A stretch of DNA of 9,965 bases from an uncultured Collinsella sp. (GTDB lineage: Bacteria > Actinomycetota > Coriobacteriia > Coriobacteriales > Coriobacteriaceae): NCBI GenBank assembly GCA_902470265.1, contig CABRFW010000047.1:1-9965 (forward strand), in the 5' to 3' direction. A model generated the notes under the pieces. That model ran no database searches. It was given only the letters and a program-made list of their open reading frames with translations, and had not been told where the DNA came from. Position numbers and translations under genes: made by a program. Positions 7,138 through 9,965 of the stretch are shown one piece after another. Each line of letters opens with the position of its first letter. Positions within the stretch are counted from its first letter, which is position 1.

Positions 7138-7360
7138 AACATATAACAGCCCAGATGGAGAGGGTCGCTATGTTATCCTTCTCAAACGGGTGAAATCTTG
7201 GGTTTTGGGTTGTAGTTCCAAGGTGGACAAACGTTTTCCCTGCACCAATGTGTGGTGAAGAACGGAAGAAGCCGGTAGTGCAAGCCGAACATTCAAGAAT
7301 TCAATAAGCAGCGGTGTGAGAGAGCGCCGCATTACACGTAACTAGGAGCGTGGTTACACA
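7138..7360 (+). other. Long pfl leader with a possible 7-codon reading frame
   Basis: If the promoter at 7105-7131 is right, this is the untranslated leader. It contains ATAACA (7143-7148) and TGTTAT (7171-7176), which could pair. A tiny frame, ATG at 7170 to TGA at 7193 (MLSFSNG), is preceded by GGAGAGGG (7157-7164) at 5-nt spacing. Near the gene, GTAAC (7338-7342) and GTTAC (7353-7357) flank the AGGAG ribosome site (7344-7348), which itself sits a long 12 nt from the pfl ATG. No known riboswitch class was recognised. Confidence 0.4.
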
Positions 7361-9412
<2,052 letters not shown>

Positions 9413-9413
9413 C

Positions 9414-9438
9414 TATTGTTAGTGCTATACTAACAATA
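9414..9438. promoter_or_regulatory. 10-bp palindrome with an embedded extended -10 between the two pfl genes
   Basis: Arms 9414-9423 and 9429-9438 are perfectly complementary around a 5-nt centre, beginning 2 nt after the pfl stop. Inside lies TGCTATACT (9423-9431), a good match to the extended -10 TGnTATAAT. No -35 is seen at the usual distance. It could be an operator-covered promoter for the small radical-domain gene, or an RNA hairpin that protects or adjusts the two mRNA segments. It lacks the U-run expected of a terminator. Confidence 0.5.
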
Positions 9439-9454
9439 ACGATTACTGATTAGT

Positions 9455-9474
9455 GCGCCGGTTTCGGCCGGCGC
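9455..9474 (+). promoter_or_regulatory. G+C-rich hairpin before the radical-domain ribosome site
   Basis: GCGCCGG (9455-9461) pairs with CCGGCGC (9468-9474) around a 6-nt loop. It is followed by CTATCG, not a T-run, so it is not an intrinsic terminator. Ending 10 nt before AAGGAG (9485-9490), it could block decay from the 5' side or set translation level of the small subunit. Confidence 0.45.
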
Positions 9475-9497
9475 CTATCGATCGAAGGAGACACATT

Positions 9498-9749
9498 ATG
9501 AAGGTTTCTGAAGTTTCCGAGACTCAGGCCGATAACCTGGTCCACATGCTCGACGCTTACGCCGAGAAGGGTGGCCACCACCTGAACATCAACGTCTTCA
9601 ACCGTGAGACGCTGCTCGACGCTCAGGCTCACCCCGAGAAGTACCCGCAGCTGACCATCCGCGTTTCCGGCTATGCCGTGAACTTCCACACGCTCACCAA
9701 GGAGCAGCAGGACGAGGTCATTGCGCGTACCTTCCACGACAAGTTCTAA
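9498..9749 (+). CDS. Stand-alone glycyl-radical domain of pyruvate formate-lyase, GrcA-like (83 aa)
   Basis: This is the C-terminal domain missing from the preceding PFL. It holds GGHHLNINV (25-33), HPEKYPQLTIRVSGYAVNF (45-63) and LTKEQQDEVIARTF (66-79), nearly the same as the end of E. coli PflB. G58 in RVSGY aligns with the radical-bearing Gly734, which a radical-SAM activase converts to a stable glycyl radical. It should dock on the 683-aa subunit and pass the radical to Cys409-Cys410. E. coli GrcA (YfiD) is a known stand-alone domain but serves as a spare for a full-length PFL; here it seems to be the only copy. The start is the ATG at 9498, 7 nt after AAGGAG; an in-frame GTG at 9453 lies before that site in hairpin sequence. 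Activase not in window. Confidence 0.93.
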   Translation: MKVSEVSETQADNLVHMLDAYAEKGGHHLNINVFNRETLLDAQAHPEKYPQLTIRVSGYAVNFHTLTKEQQDEVIARTFHDKF

Positions 9750-9765
9750 AGGGGTTTAACTCCCG

Positions 9766-9910
9766 CAGGATCGCCGGGCCGCTTTGGGTTACTTTCCAAA
9801 ACGTCCTCGGACATGCAAAGGGCTCCGCTGCGCACTTCGCGCGGCGGAGCCCTTTGCGTCCTGCGGAAATGTTTTGGAAAGTAACCCAAAGCGGCCCGGC
9901 GGGGGTCCTG
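9766..9910. repeat. 145-bp nested palindrome (31-bp outer stem, 19-bp inner stem)
   Basis: The outer arms 9772-9802 and 9871-9901 are a 31-bp perfect inverted repeat. Past a small internal loop, CAGGA (9766-9770) and TCCTG (9906-9910) add 5 pairs. Inside, 9815-9833 pairs with 9839-9857 over 19 bp with one G-U and a 5-nt ACTTC loop. Two unpaired linkers separate the stems (9803-9814 and 9858-9870). There is no U-run after either stem, so it is not a standard intrinsic terminator, although it follows the pfl operon by 16 bp. It looks like a mobile or dispersed palindromic intergenic element (MITE or REP-like); no transposase is present. As RNA it would be a very long hairpin and possible RNase III target. 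Confidence 0.9.
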
Positions 9911-9965
9911 TGTAGTCACCCTTTAGGCGGAACTCTCCTAATTATTTGGATGAGTCGTTTACTTG
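9911..9965. other. Short A+T-richer tail at the window edge
   Basis: These 55 bases after the palindrome include an A+T-rich patch (about 9939-9948) that could belong to a promoter of a gene beyond the window. No start codon with a ribosome site is visible, so nothing is assigned. Confidence 0.3.

Noticed and set aside
9416..9436. Rex (NADH-sensing repressor) site in the intergenic palindrome
   Set aside because: The half-sites TTGTTAG and CTAACAA resemble the clostridial Rex half-site TTGTTAA, and pfl is a plausible target, but the spacer is 7 bp instead of the usual 4, so I do not call it.
9453..9497. GTG start adding 15 residues to the radical-domain protein
   Set aside because: The added residues come from the G+C hairpin and the ribosome site itself; the ATG at 9498 has AAGGAG at 7-nt spacing.

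Overview
The window reads as bacterial chromosome from a G+C-rich, anaerobic, Gram-positive-type organism. The best guess is a gut member of the Coriobacteriia (Collinsella-like). This rests on overall gene style, Shine-Dalgarno-led genes, strong C/G-ending codon bias in the fermentation genes, a pyruvate formate-lyase, and an ABC exporter pair of the kind common in gut Gram-positives. The taxonomic call is inference; no rRNA or tRNA is present to anchor it.

Layout. (1) Positions 34-69 hold a perfect bidirectional terminator. (2) Positions 100-4768, minus strand, are one tightly packed operon read right to left: a MarR-family regulator, then two half-transporter ABC exporters of 788 and 618 aa. 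The genes overlap by 4 bp (GTGA) and 1 bp (TAATG). The two exporters look like an obligate heterodimer: one ATP site keeps all catalytic residues, the other is degenerate. The 788-aa half also carries a ~200-residue insertion between TM1 and TM2. An inverted repeat covers the marR start codon. (3) Positions 4769-5016 are a divergent control region. (4) Positions 5017-6894, plus strand, encode a short-chain dehydrogenase/reductase and a KdgT-family 2-keto-3-deoxygluconate permease, suggesting uptake and redox handling of a keto-sugar acid. (5) Positions 6895-7360 are intergenic, with a terminator for kdgT, a candidate extended -10 promoter and a long pfl leader. (6) Positions 7361-9749 encode a pyruvate formate-lyase in two pieces: a 683-aa catalytic subunit with the Cys-Cys active site but no glycyl-radical domain, and, after 85 bp in another frame, an 83-aa protein that is exactly the missing glycyl-radical domain. 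(7) Positions 9766-9910 form a very large nested palindrome.

How it fits together: the left operon is probably a self-regulated efflux system; the middle pair feeds sugar-acid carbon into central metabolism; the right locus is the anaerobic pyruvate to acetyl-CoA plus formate step. The most notable features are the genetically split PFL with its own internal control region, and the nested palindrome after it. The PFL activase is not in the window.
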